In this document: in pieces, positions 10,868-22,148 of the stretch
Numbering within the stretch: the first letter of the stretch is position 1
How the letters are laid out: each line of letters starts with the position of its first letter
Assembly (NCBI GenBank): GCA_001566295.1
Contig: KQ964267.1
Coordinates: 318,096 to 382,095 of the forward strand
Direction: 5' to 3'
Origin: Microdochium bolleyi
Taxonomy: Eukaryota > Ascomycota > Sordariomycetes > Xylariales > Microdochiaceae
DNA: 64,000 nucleotides
Made by a program: the position numbers and the translations under genes
Notes under the pieces: generated by a model
What the model saw: only the letters and a program-made list of their open reading frames with translations
The model's database searches: none
What the model was told of the DNA's origin: nothing

Positions 10868-11324
10868 ATGTTTACTCGCCTCGTCAACGCAGCGAAGACT
10901 GCTCTCATCGCAGCTAGGACCAAGGCCAAGGGGCGCCCCGTTCCTCTCTCCACAATAAATGCCACCGATATTGTCCCCTGTCGTCACACCAGGCCTCGCT
11001 GTCCGCGCCGTCATTGGAGTCTTAGGTCGGATCGGCTTTGGCGCTGGAGGAGTTGTCGGTGGTGGCTGACTTGCGTACCCAAGTCGGGCGATAAGAGGGT
11101 GCAATACTCGATTGTGTAATGCATGACTGATTCAGTTTGGGTTCTTTTCAGGTACTGCGGCCGCCGCTACTCAGGCTCCCATCGGGAGCCTCACCACGCG
11201 GGGCTTGTTTGCCACCCTGATCAGCGCCGCAGCTGGAGTTTACGGCCTTGCTGAGCTCACCGCGGTTGTCCAAGTCATCGGTGGTGCCGTCGCTGTCATC
11301 GCCGCCGGTTTGACGAGCATGTGA
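10868..11324 (+). CDS. ISG12/IFI27 family protein, copy C, 5' end frame-broken
   Basis: Exon 2 (11152-11324) keeps the family core (RGLFATLISAAAGVYG). Exon 1 ends at 11061 with the family motif IGFGAGGVVGG and the intron sits at the same codon, though its donor (GTGGCT) is weak. The ATG at 10868 opens a segment like the start of copy A (NAAKTALIAARTKAKG), but that frame does not run into the core: the core frame is shifted by one and is only entered by the ATG at 10959. Either translation starts at 10959 (91 aa without the amphipathic start), or copy C is a frameshifted pseudogene. I found no GT-AG intron that repairs it. Family assignment is firm; expression is doubtful. Confidence 0.55.
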
Positions 11325-11963
11325 GCGCGGGCAAGCTGGAAGAGAGAAACATTAACTACACGGAAGATCAGATCACATCGGAGGAAGCCAAGTCGTCTCG
11401 GCCCAGGGCAATGAAATTGTGAAATCATGCCATGTTTTATGTACTTGGGAGCACGATAGAATCAGAGCACAACGCCTGATAGCTTTACGTCGTGTACCAG
11501 TCAGCGCCATTTGCCGAAGGACCCGTTATTCATGCATTGATGTAATGAAGTCTTGTCAACATCAACTCCCAGGAATTTTTAAGACACAAATCACGTACCA
11601 CCGGAATCTTTCTAGCATGAGTGTCCCTTGCAACGTGTAGCCTCGACTCTTGGACTTTCCTGAAACCATCGAGATGTAATGTCTCAGTCGGAGAACCTGA
11701 GCTATCTAACATTATGGTCCTGTCCTGCATCCTCCTCGTGCTGTACTGGTGCGCAGAACCCAGCAGTCCCTCCTCAATGAATATTCAGACACGACATCAG
11801 CGCAGGCATCCCTTCATGCAATCGGGCTTCATGCAATCGGGCTCCGGTTCTTTGCTGGCTGGAGTGTTGCGTTCTAATGCTCGCGCCACCTTGTCGCATC
11901 GTGCCACTTTGCGGGTATGGACTGAAGCCGTCGTGTTGGCTGCTTTCCACGCATCTCGGTGCT
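11325..11963. other. Intergenic, with a 15-bp direct duplication
   Basis: No gene supported. A 15-bp unit (TTCATGCAATCGGGC) occurs twice back to back at 11813-11842. The rest is unremarkable and probably holds the 3' ends of the two flanking genes. Confidence 0.45.
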
Positions 11964-13291
11964 TCAATAATTCCAGCGCGTCTGGACGGATATCGTATTC
12001 GTTCGTCGTGCCTTGAGACGGAAAACCCGAAGCTCAAGATCAGCCAACAGCACTTTCATGTAGCGAAGCCAACGTGGTCTGATCATACCTGTGTCGCTGC
12101 CTTCGATGCCCGCCGCCGCGCAGCAGCCCCAGAACTCCTCGGTGGTCAGCTTGGCGAGTATACAAGCCTCGGGGATCCAGCTATACACCAGCCAGTGCGA
12201 CGGCGTCGCGAAACGCACGCCGCCCGGGGACTCCCTGCTGTAGACCTCGCGGCCGGCAACCTGCTCCACCAAGTCCATCGACATTTCGAACCTGACGCCG
12301 AGCCTGCGGAGCCTGCTGGGTGAAATCACATACACGACCGCGTCCCTGTCGCTGTCTCTAAGCCACGTCCGGCCCGCCGGCAAGACGAGGTTCCAGATCC
12401 GTCGGAGCGAGTCGGAGACTGAGATCAGCGGTGACGGATTGCGGATGCCCTCGAGGTGCTGCTGCACCTGTTCTCCCTGGGTCGTGGGGATGCCGTCGCC
12501 GTGCGACCGCCAGCCCGAGCAGAGAAGGCCCAAGCCCGGCTTGTGCTTTGTTGCGGAGAGTCTTGGCCGATGGAAGCGGTAGAACGGCCCTTCGGCGTGG
12601 TAGTGGTGAGGTGCCGCTTGCGGCTGGCCCGGGATGACCTGGGCGCGCAACACGGTCTCGTGCATCGTCTGAAGCAGAACTCGGAGCAGCGCATTGTGCT
12701 GCTGCTGTATGTCGAGCCGCGCGGCCAGCTGAACCCGCTCAAGTTCCAGGAACGCGAGCTCGTCGAGATCGCCCTGCTCGAACCTGACAGGCACGATGCC
12801 AGGTCGCGGCAATTTGATAGCCTCTGCCCCGGGGAGAAGGCATGTGGCGTGTTCGACTGCGGAGATAAGGATGTTGTGCAGTATGGTCTCGTCGCGCAGA
12901 TCGGCCGTCAGGTCTCGGACTGCTTCGAGGGCCTTGAGCGGGACGGCTCTCACTCGGAAGTCCTCCGGCTTCTCGTGCGGGCGTCGGATCGCGCATTGGG
13001 TTGCTCTAGGCTCGGTAATGATCCTAAAGCCATACTCGTCTCTAGTATCTTGATTCCTGGCAGGCATTGCAGTCGTGAGCATGTGGTACTGTTCTTCCGC
13101 TGGCGAGTGGCGATTTGGTCGAGTTGTAGTGGCAAAAAACAAGTTTGGTATCAATCTGCCGTCAGATCCAAGTCCTGCGCTTGTGGCAGCCAGTACAAGC
13201 CCACTCACTGCAAACGCGTAAGCAGCCAACAGACGGAAAGGTGGAACATCACAACGAGCACGAAAACGACCAGACCAAGCAGGTTGGACAT
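11964..13291 (-). CDS. Membrane-anchored protein of unknown function (424 aa)
   Basis: Exons 13291-13209 and 13155-11964 on the minus strand. The 53-nt intron has GTGAGT, a CTGAC branch point and GGCAG, and joins the frames exactly. Exon 1 encodes a single hydrophobic segment (LLGLVVFVLVVMFHLSVCWL), a signal anchor or N-terminal membrane helix. The remainder is soluble, with Arg- and Glu-rich helices (residues about 100-220), then a Trp/Cys-rich C-terminal part (HWLVYSWIPEACIL, FWGCCAAAG). I recognise no family. An upstream exon is possible: the frame stays open above the ATG as far as a CCCCCACAG acceptor-like site near 13335. It is convergent with ISG12-like copy C. Confidence 0.6.
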
Positions 13292-13700
13292 GACGTAGTT
13301 GATCAAGGCGGACCTAGCGCCGAGGTCAATTTGTTTCGAACGCTCTGTGGGGGAACATACAACGCAGTAGGTACGCGCCCCGAGCTGGGTCAGCTTATCT
13401 CCTCAATTTTGCTCTTGAAACTTTGAACTCATAGTTATGCAGAGTCTGCTTTGGAAAGACACGCTTTCACTACATTGAAAGGACATTGTAGACAACAACA
13501 AGTCTCTAACCCCGCGGTCTAAAGACCTGGGCCGTGGTGAACTCAATGAGATCTATATTCTTCTGCTCTGCATACTTTTGTACATATATTAACCGATGTG
13601 GCTGTTTGAGCCACCAAAATCTCTCTACCCGCCGGAACACCTCGCAAACCTGATTGCAGAGGCTCCAATAAGAATTCAAGAGGTCAAGACACCTTCCAGT
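13292..13700. other. 5' region of the unknown membrane protein gene
   Basis: 409 bp between the ATG at 13291 and the 3' end of the beta-helix gene. A candidate acceptor (CCCCCACAG, minus strand, near 13335) suggests a 5' UTR intron or a short upstream exon. Nothing else seen. Confidence 0.35.
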
Positions 13701-15292
13701 CTAGAGTCCTCTCGCTTCGAGCTGGGCCTGGAACAAGCTCTCCGGGCTCACAGAGAAACCAGACTCTATGAACGTCCCGTTCCCCTTGGCGCCCGCCCCT
13801 CCGACACCAGTATAGCCAACACACCAGTTGACCCCGAGCGGCGGGGACTCGAAGCTCGCTGGCCCGCGCAGGTTCCAGCCCACCCCGGCGTTCATGCTCC
13901 AGCCGTGGCCGGAGCCCTTGATACCCCGGTTCACAAACAGCACGGCGACATCCGTGTCCTCAACGAGCATCCCGGTCGCCCACCGCTGGTGCGGGTATAT
14001 GCTCTGGCTCGTCGACCGCGTGATGTGCCTCCGCACCGCGTTCGGCCCGGGCGCCAGCGACCCCGTCATGACGGCGAAGCTGCGCGCCGCGGGGATCCCC
14101 TGCTGCGCGCAGTCCTGCACGAGGACCTGGGACCCCGTGATGCTGATGTCCGCGGGCAGCGCTACGCCCGTGACGTCCGCGTCGCGGTACATGGCGACGT
14201 TCTGCAGGGTGATGCGGGAGGCGTTGTATGCGACGCTGATGAAGGTGTTGAAGTTTTGCAGGGTGAGGTCGCGCGCCCAGCTGTCGACTGTCCAGCTCGG
14301 GAAGGAAATGGCTGCGGCGTTACAGGTCGAGTTGCTGACGGCGGTGCCCGAGCACGAGGTAGCCAGGGAGAGGGAGAGCTGCTCGATGCCAATCTCCGAG
14401 GCGGGCTGCGGGGGCGTGTAGGCCGTGAGGTAAGGCGACATGTATTCCGCGTCGAGGCTGTCTGTCAGAGGGATGGTGAGGTTGATCTGGTTCCCGGCAA
14501 TGGAGGCGATTATGCTCGGATGCTGGACGAGTTTGCCGGGCTGCGGTTGGTCGTGGGTTAGATGCTGCGAGGAAGAGATAAAGATGTGGACATGCAACGT
14601 ACCTCGATCCATGTCTGCTGCACCCCGTCACGGACCAAATCTGCCATGCCGTTCGCGCGCACCCATTCCGCCGTGACAGCCCTGTTGACCATCACAGTCT
14701 GGCCAACGGCGAAGCCCGTGGCGTTGTCGACGTTCAACACCGCCGTGCCGATCGGGACGTACTCGTCCAAGATATTGGCGCGGGCGAGCTCGTCGACAGG
14801 ACCGCGGCCACTCTCCGGTGTGCCAAGGGTTATGATCGGCTCGGTGGGCCCCTCTTCCGTCGAGACTATCATCGTCCTCGCCGACCCGGATCCTCGTAGT
14901 GTGACATTGCTGGGGACGAAGATGCCGGAGGAGATGGTGAAGTTCCCCTCCCCGAGGAGGACTACACCGCCGCCCGCAGACGCCGTCTGGTTGAGGGCCT
15001 GCTGGATCTGCCGCGTCTGGTCCTTGCCGCTGGTCTGCAGCGTGACCTTGGGCGCCGAGTCGGCGGCGGGAAGGGACATGTTGGACGCGTGGTAGCCTGC
15101 GAAGCTGAAGTCCGGGAACCGGTCGCCGCGGGCCGTCGCGATGCGTCTCCAGTCCAGAGGCGCGGACTGGGCGGCCGCCTGCCCGCCGAGGCTCAGCACC
15201 GGCCCGAGCACAGCGGCCAGGATGATGATGACGGCGACGAGCACGAGGATGACCTTGTACTCGGCCGACTTCCCACGAAACAGCGTTGGCAT
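13701..15292 (-). CDS. Type II membrane protein with pectin-lyase-like right-handed beta-helix (509 aa)
   Basis: Exons 15292-14603 and 14540-13701; the 62-nt intron is GTACGT to CCGCAG, phase 0. Residues about 13-35 are a strong membrane segment (YKVILVLVAVIIILAAVLG) after a short basic tail, so most of the protein should face outside. The next 470 residues show pectate-lyase-superfamily features: QIQQALNQTASAGGGVVLLG followed by FTISSGIFVPSNVTLRGSG, the typical first coils, then repeated short beta strands with many N-glycosylation sites. It could be a cell-wall-anchored carbohydrate-active enzyme. The substrate cannot be told: I see no conserved polygalacturonase or pectate lyase catalytic set. 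The start is chosen at the ATG just before the basic tail. Confidence 0.7.
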
Positions 15293-16145
15293 GGCTAGAG
15301 TTGTTTTTGGTGTGAACAAGTGTTTGTCTCGAAATTGTTTCAGCCCTTTGAGGAAAACGAACACGATCGTTGAGCTTGCTGGTCAAAAATGCCTGTTACT
15401 GATGAAATCCAATACCTAGTGACACGTGCGTTGGAGGAGAGTAGATAGAGGGAAGGTTTGTTCTCTGCAGACCTGGCAGAGAAACTAAACACAACTACTG
15501 AACGCTCTGAAAGGATCTTGCTGCCGAGCACTAACCTTGCCCGGCACCAGAGGATAGACACCGGACGGCGGCAGATCGCGCGTCATGGGCGGCCTAGACT
15601 CGCGCGCTTCTCACTAGCTTCGTATGGCAGAGTTCGGCCGCAACGTGGCCGGCGCAGCCCTTCACTGCCGCTACGTCAACTGTCTCACGTGGCCCGAACT
15701 CTAAGCCTCAGCTGCCACCCACCCACGTTTCCCTGTGGCAGCTGCTGATGTGCAGATGCTTTTCGGGCAGCGGAGCAAATACCGGTCATCGGGTTGCAAG
15801 GGACCCGCCTTCTGCATCCGGAAATCCGCCGTTGACGTGTGGGTGGGCGTGGCGCGGCGTTTCCTGGTCATCGGTTTTGGCGGTTGGCTATAGTCTAGCG
15901 CGGAGCCGAACGTCTGGGACGGATAGACTTTGCGGTGGCAAGTCGAGCATTCCTGCGAGACTGTCATGGCGACAGGAGAAGCGATGCCCGACATCTCGGC
16001 GCGTCACGCTCCGCTGTCTCATCTCACAACGGCTACAGTTTTTTGACCTGTGCAAAGCGAGTTACTCGGGTTCATCGTTCATTTCATGTCATGATTCATT
16101 ACGTGTCTCGTGTCTATAGTGTAAAAACCTTGTTCCGCGCATCCA
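15293..16145. other. Intergenic, nothing recognised
   Basis: Upstream of the beta-helix gene and downstream of the chitin-synthase-like gene, both on the minus strand. Open frames are short and featureless. Confidence 0.45.
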
Positions 16146-18699
16146 TTATTCCGTCTTGACTACAGGGGGCGCCCCCATTGGCACCATCATCATTGATTCG
16201 CCACGCTCGGCTGCGCCGAGGGCATCATTGCTGTTCTCGTCCGGCACCTTGTCACTAGCAACCACGGTTGTGGTGGCTGTTACTGCTGCTGTTGCTGCGA
16301 GTGCTGTGGATGCTGTGACCCCAGACATGCCCCATGCTGTGACGAGTGTGTTAGCTTGAAGGCCCTGCAAGAGAGGGAGGGGGTTTGCTGGGATCTGAGA
16401 ACGTACCTTGGCTCCCCAAGTTGAGCGCGACCTTTGTGAAGATGATGAGCGACATGAAGGGTGAAACCACCTTGTTGATCAGAAACCCGAGCACGAGCTT
16501 GTGCCCGCGGATCCTCAGCTCCTTCTCTATCAGTACCGATATGAAGAACCACATAGTCGGGAACTGCCCGATGATGAGCATCGGGATGAGCTGCAGCACT
16601 GAGACCTCCTCCGTGACCAAGCCGTGGATGAACAGCGCCGTGTTGACCACGCGGTAGTACACGAGGTTGAGCCGCACGACCTCGATGGCTGCACAGACGC
16701 GCGTGAAGAGCGTCATCCGCTCGCCCGCCGTATAGAAGTAGTTGTTGAAGAAGGCGTTGGAGCCCCAGCGCCGGCGCTGGGAGAGGTAGTGCGCGACCGA
16801 CTGCGGGGCGACCGTCTCGCTCACCGCGTCGGGGACGAAGAGCGTGCGCAAGTGCTTGCCCTGGGAGAGCATCGAGTAGGTGAGGCGGCGGTCGGTGCCC
16901 TGCCGGAGTGGTTGCAAGTTAGCGGTCCGATGATCTGTTTGGTACGTACGACTGGGTATGTCTAGATGGAAAGGGTGGGAAGACTTACCAGATACTGCAC
17001 CTGATGTGACAGCACGACGTAGCCCTTGACTGGCTCGGCGTACTTGCGGATCGCTCCAGCCATCTCTTTCCGAACTGCGATCATTGTGACGCAGCCGGGC
17101 AGGCAGGTGACCTTGCCCATGATGCCCTCGGCTCGTCTGCGAACATACTGTCCAAATGAGTACTACATTTGTACACAAGCGTTAGCGACATGACCACAAC
17201 CCGCATAAGGGATAGGCAGGGTGTTGACGTACCTGAAACTGCTGATACAGATTCCAGAATGACCACTCATACCCAGGCTCCAGCTCCACGAGCACCAGCC
17301 CGCAGGCCGCGATGGCCTTGTCGTCCTTCGCTAGTGCGTCCGCTAGCTTTGCGATGGCGCCCTGATGTATCGTCGAGTCCGCGTCGGTGCAGAAGATCAT
17401 GTCGAACGCCTTGAAGTCGGTCCCCTCGGTCAGCGCGGGCAAGATCTCGTCCCACATCTCCTCGCGCAGCAGCTTGGTGTACCGCGGCGAGTTCTCCCGC
17501 GGGTAGTTGAACAGGTCGTGGCACAGGACCAGCGAGTCCTTCTTGCCCGCGTTCTGCACCTTCTCGATGACAATGACGGGAACGTCCTCCATGAATCCGA
17601 CCGTGATGCGCAGCACGCCCTTCTTCCACTTGAGCGACACGTACGGCCGCTCGAACTCGCGGATCACCTCGGTCATGTGCGAGCGCACGTCGCGGGGGTT
17701 GCCGTCGAGGACGATGACCATGAGCTGCTTGTGCTGCCCGACGCCGTTGTCACGCAGCGAGTACACCGTCTTGACGATCTGCTCCTCGCTCTCCGAGTAC
17801 GCCGGGATCAGCGACAGGATCCACTGCCGCGGCACGGGGGGCTCGGGCGGCCGGATGCCGCGCCCCACCCACCGGAAGAAGAGCACCGTTGCCGAGAGCA
17901 CCGCGGAGAGGAAGTCCTTGCTCTTGATGGCGAGGATGACAACGACGTTGAGCTTGGACTGCTTCGCGAGCAGGGTGATGGCCGTCATGGCGATGTTGAG
18001 GATCACGACGACGGAGAGGAAGATGATGCGCTGCTGCAGGAGGTCCGGCCGGGTGAGGATCCGGGCTGGGTTCTTGGGGTCCGGGATCAGCGGGTAGTGG
18101 GATTCGTCGATACTGTCGCCGCGGCTCCATGTCCGCGAGCGGTCTTCCGGGATCGTCGCACACTGGCTGGGTCGGAACGTGCCGGGGAAGTCGCAGCTGA
18201 CTTTTGGCGAGCCATATCGCCGTGGGCTGAAGGAGCCTGGCCACTCGGCACTGATGTTGTGCGGTGATCTCGCGGGTGTTCTCGGCGCGACCGAACCTCG
18301 TCGCGAGGGTGACAGTTGACGGCCACGAAAGAGCCCATCTTGGACATTTAGTGGTGTGCGTGACCACTCGGCGCTGATACTGTGTGGTGATCTCGCTGGT
18401 GTTGTCGGCGCGATCGAACCCCGGCGCGAGGGTGATAGGTGACGGCCAGGGAAGAGTTCATCCTGGACTTTGAACGATGTGCTAGGCCACTCGGCGCTTA
18501 TAGTGTGCGGTGATCTTGTAGGCGTTGTCGGCGCGATCGAATCTCGGCGTGAGGGTGGTGGTAGATAGCCAGGATATAGATGACCAGGATCGAGCCCATC
18601 TTTGGCCTTTGGTGGTGTGAGGACATCTAGAGCCATCGGCGTGATAGGCCGTTGGTCCTGGATCGACTTCGGGTTGGGAGATAGTGTAGAGACAGCCAT
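16146..18699 (-). CDS. Chitin-synthase-like family 2 glycosyltransferase (774 aa)
   Basis: Four minus-strand exons: 18699-17233, 17162-16989, 16899-16407 and 16336-16146, with introns GTACG-TAG, GTAAGT-CAG, GTACG-CAG and GCTAAC branch points. The first 215 residues are disordered and carry three 41-residue repeats. Two membrane segments follow (about 222-275), then the GT2 domain: SLIPAYSESEEQIVKTVYSL, GKKDSLVL, CTDADS (D-x-D, 438-441), QRRRW (588-592), and several C-terminal membrane helices. These are the processive chitin synthase signatures, so the likely reaction is UDP-GlcNAc polymerisation at the plasma membrane. The usual EDR motif reads GTDRR here, keeping Asp but losing Glu. It is shorter than most classes and lacks a myosin head; a class VI-like or divergent type is my best guess. 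Confidence 0.75.
18241..18600 (-). repeat. Three tandem 123-bp (41-aa) repeats in the chitin-synthase-like N-terminus
   Basis: The protein segments starting at residues 49, 90 and 131 are spaced exactly 41 residues apart. Each reads about PSRRGSIAPTTPARSPHSIS and ends in AEW, joined by KVQDELFPGRHLS-type linkers. RRxS and SP/TP motifs in each unit suggest basophilic and proline-directed kinase sites. It is an in-frame minisatellite and could vary in copy number between strains. Confidence 0.75.
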
Positions 18700-21600
18700 T
18701 GCAACCTGAGAAGAAAGTAGAAAAAAAAGACTGGTCCACGCGGAAGAGATGTCGAGACCGAATTACTGAAGGGCTTGGTCGGGTTATGCCTCACTGCCGT
18801 CAGTGACAGGTCAGTGCCCCTCGACAGCAGCAACTGCCGGTCGCCACCACGGACCGAGGAAAGCCAGACCGTCACTCACGTGTCGCCATGGCGTTCCTGG
18901 CGTAGCGGAACATCGTCTCGCAACGGGTCCCTGCACTCGTGCAAGCCATGTGGCGCGACCGAATGCGAGACCGTTCGCCGAATGAGACCGCTCGCAGGCA
19001 AGCGCCTCTGTCGTAGAAGGCTTCCAGGCCAGTCGAGAGGTGCCGTCATCAACAGGCGAGCCTCATCGTGGTGGTTGCCAGGACCCCCCTAATGGGGTAG
19101 TCCGTTGGAGGAGAGACATAAGATTCAGCTAGCGGAGATCTCTGGGGGCGAATAGTCCGAATACGGAAACCAGGTTACGCGGAGACAGTGGGACCTCGCG
19201 CTACACACTCTTGGAGCCGCGGACTTTGGGTTCAAGCTGGGTCAATCTTGACTATAGAAGGCGCTAGGCCGTCCCGAAGGGGCCTGGGACCCCTTTCTCG
19301 AAGCTTTAAGCCGTCCGCGACGATCGTCACTCAGCGTCAGCCTGCCAGAGCGGAGCCGGAGCCGCACTCATCCGGGGGTGGGGGCTGTCGCATTGCAAAT
19401 GTTTCTGCCAACGGTCATCGGTTTGTCCAACCGTGTCAGCTAGCAGAAAGTCTCCCTCGCACCTCGACGTACCTGCCCATTTCCTCCAACGGCACTTTGC
19501 CTTTTTGACAGCACGACACGCCATCAGATCTGCACAGGGGTCTCAGCCTGACTGCAGATGTGAGGGACAGGCGAACGACCTAGATCTTTCCAGCTGTGGA
19601 CCGGAACAAGCTAGGTGAACTCTTTCCCAGGACACCTCTGCTTGCGGGTAGGACTCGCGGCACGCTGTCAGGCAACAGAGCGAACCATGTCGGAAAGCAA
19701 GAAGGGGAACGCTGTCCAGATCTCCTAGCATTTGACCCCTCCATCTCAGTCGCCAACTGCGGACAACATTCAAGCCCGGTTTCCCCCGTGGTGGCACACA
19801 CGAATAATACTAGGCCCTGTCGTGTACGCCGGCTGTCATATTTCTTCGTTGGCAAGCTTACAGAACTCCAGATGATGTGGACCACTGGAATGGTGACGAG
19901 GCTACATCATTTCTCCCCGCAGGAGCAGGGTCATGCAGCCGCTGTGCGACACGCCTCAAGGCTGACTCTTCGCGTCACTGATGCAGAGGCTTTATCGCTG
20001 AACGAGAGGAAAACAATGACGAGCATTGGATCCAACCTAGTGTGTTCCCTTGATGGTTCCTCCACCAGTTTCGCATGAACCGAATCTAGACATCTGACCA
20101 ACCACGCATTCTCAGGCTGCGTCACCCATCTCCAACGACGAGGAATGCGCCCCCTTTAGGCGATAAACATCGGACACACCCGGCGCTACAGTACACGTGT
20201 GACTGCCGAAGGCAACATCCCTAGCAGATAGCGGAGACACGTGTCTCGGCAGGCTCGTGGCTGCAAATGGACGCGGCTGTGGCTGCTGTCTGGGACCAGG
20301 CCCATAAAAAAACATCTCCTCCCTTCTTCACCTCCCGCGGACGAGCGCGAGAACAGCAACGAAAGAACACACGGAGCCTGTCAGACGTCCCACGAAGCCT
20401 ACCCTGGCCCGCGCGCCACAAAAGGCAGACACAGAAACCAGGATCGAGATCATCAAACACTCTCTATACAGCCAGTCGCATTTCTGTTGCCAGAAGGGAC
20501 AAAATGACCGCCATCCTTGCGGACAGAGCGAGAGTACGGGGGCGTAGCGCACCAGAGGCGGCTAGCTCCCGGAAGTAAGAAAGTTTCACTCTGAGGCAGC
20601 GGGGATTTTCGGTCATCAACCAGGGTGGGATCTGTGGCTCCTGTAGGGAACACAGAGATGGGATTTTTCCTTTAGAAGTGATTCTCTGAAGTAAAATCGC
20701 ATGAGGAGAAAGAGAAAGAAAGGGAGAACGAAGGGGAGGCAGTCGCGGTTATATAGGCGTCGAGGGCTGCGGTGGAGATGCGGAAGTTGAGCTCCACTGT
20801 GAGAGATGACAGACTCTTTTTGCAGCATGGACCACGATTTGAGAGAACCGGGCCGAATGAGCAGGCCTTGGACCGTGCAATGAACCCTGCACGGATGGGA
20901 ACGTCGTTCTTTTTCCCAGGGAAGCCTCGACTGTTGTCGATGTCTCACTCTCGATCACGTGAGGATCAGATAATGGAGGAATGGTTCTGAGGAACGCAGC
21001 CCGCCGGGGAATGGGAGTAAGCTGGGTGTCTATTGGCTGCCTGCGGAGGTCGTCAATTGCTGATGCCTGCTCGTCGATGGATTCGTCCACGGCGGCATTG
21101 AGAGTACCTGGCTCTGTCTGTCTATGCCGGAGCCCTGACCAACTTCCCGGAGTACGCCCGTCTCTGGCGGCTTCGTAGCCCTGCGGAACTGGGCAGCAGA
21201 CCACAGGGGCAACATCAGCTGGCGCGGCTGTGGGAGTAGTGGTTGGGGGGATGACATGGTTGCGGGCTCCAACAGCGGAGCTTACGCTCAGTACAGAGCT
21301 CAAGTAGAGAAGAGGTACACCCACGACATCAACACATGCGTGGGAACAGAAGGTATCAAGTCCGATGCGAGCTGGACACCCGAGCACTGCAGATCGCTCA
21401 ATGGGAGGGAAAAGGCGTCATCATATCGATGGCAGAATTGCGGGCTGCCTTGGAGTGGCGGAGCCCGCATCAACTATGAGCTCAGAAGAGCTGATTCTCA
21501 GGCTTAGTAGGTATGGCTGTGTACAAGTCTCTGCCATGATTCGCTCCTTCCCAGAAATCCATAGATGAGCAAGTTGGCTGTCAAAGCGTGCACTAGGGGC

Positions 21601-22148
21601 GGATTCCTTTTTCCTGAATGTCAGCTGTGGCGCTTATTTTAGAACAAATGTTCATCTGCACGCAGTCGGTAAACCAGAATTGGTCGCTATTTGCGGCTAG
21701 ATTGTCCCAGGTGATTGTAAGACGCACCTCTACAAAGATGACGGTGAGATTCAAGCTAGCTCCACGAAAGAGCAAGATGGGTGTCGTGGTGGGCCCTGTC
21801 CTGGCATCATCTTGCACGAGCAGACCCGTGGATGTACGTACGTAGGCTGCACTTTACGGGTGGTATGCCGTGCTCCCGAGTGGCCGAGCCGACTCTCTAC
21901 TACGGGGCACAGCATCCCTGGACTCGTGTAGACGGCTGTGACGCCTGCCGGAAGAGGCAGGTCAGGGCTTGGAGATGACAGGGGGGTTTTTGCGGTCTGC
22001 CCTTCGAGTTGTTATCAACAAGCGCACTAGAGGTGTAGACAAGCAACACAAGCTTTTGGACCCTGGTCACTCCGAACTCTGGCCCCGATGCCGTGCTCCC
22101 GTGGTGCGGTATATAAGATGAGGATCGACCCTCTCTTGCGGCCAGGAC
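18700..22148. other. Long intergenic region (3.4 kb), no supported gene
   Basis: The longest open frame (20749-21387, minus, 212 codons) begins with GTG and has no internal ATG, no signal peptide and no recognisable domain. Other frames are shorter and contradictory. It may include the promoters of the chitin-synthase-like gene and of the carboxypeptidase gene. Confidence 0.4.
22110..22117 (+). promoter_or_regulatory. TATA box before the serine carboxypeptidase gene
   Basis: TATATAAG ends only 31 nt before the first ATG (22149). With normal initiation 25-40 nt downstream, transcription may begin at or after 22149, which favours translation from 22173 or 22197. Confidence 0.45.

Noticed and set aside
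13596..14561. Plus-strand frame of 321 codons
   Set aside because: Antisense to exon 2 of the beta-helix gene; Arg/Val/Gly-rich shadow.
16338..16338. Possible frameshift at the start of the last chitin-synthase-like exon
   Set aside because: The GTACGT donor at 16406 and TCACAG acceptor at 16337 with a GCTAAC branch point restore frame exactly, so it is a normal intron.
17365..18267. Plus-strand frame of 300 codons
   Set aside because: Antisense to the chitin-synthase-like gene; Arg/Val-rich shadow caused by GC-rich codons.
20749..21387. Minus-strand frame of 212 codons
   Set aside because: It opens at GTG and has no internal ATG, domain or signal; I could not find supporting exons.
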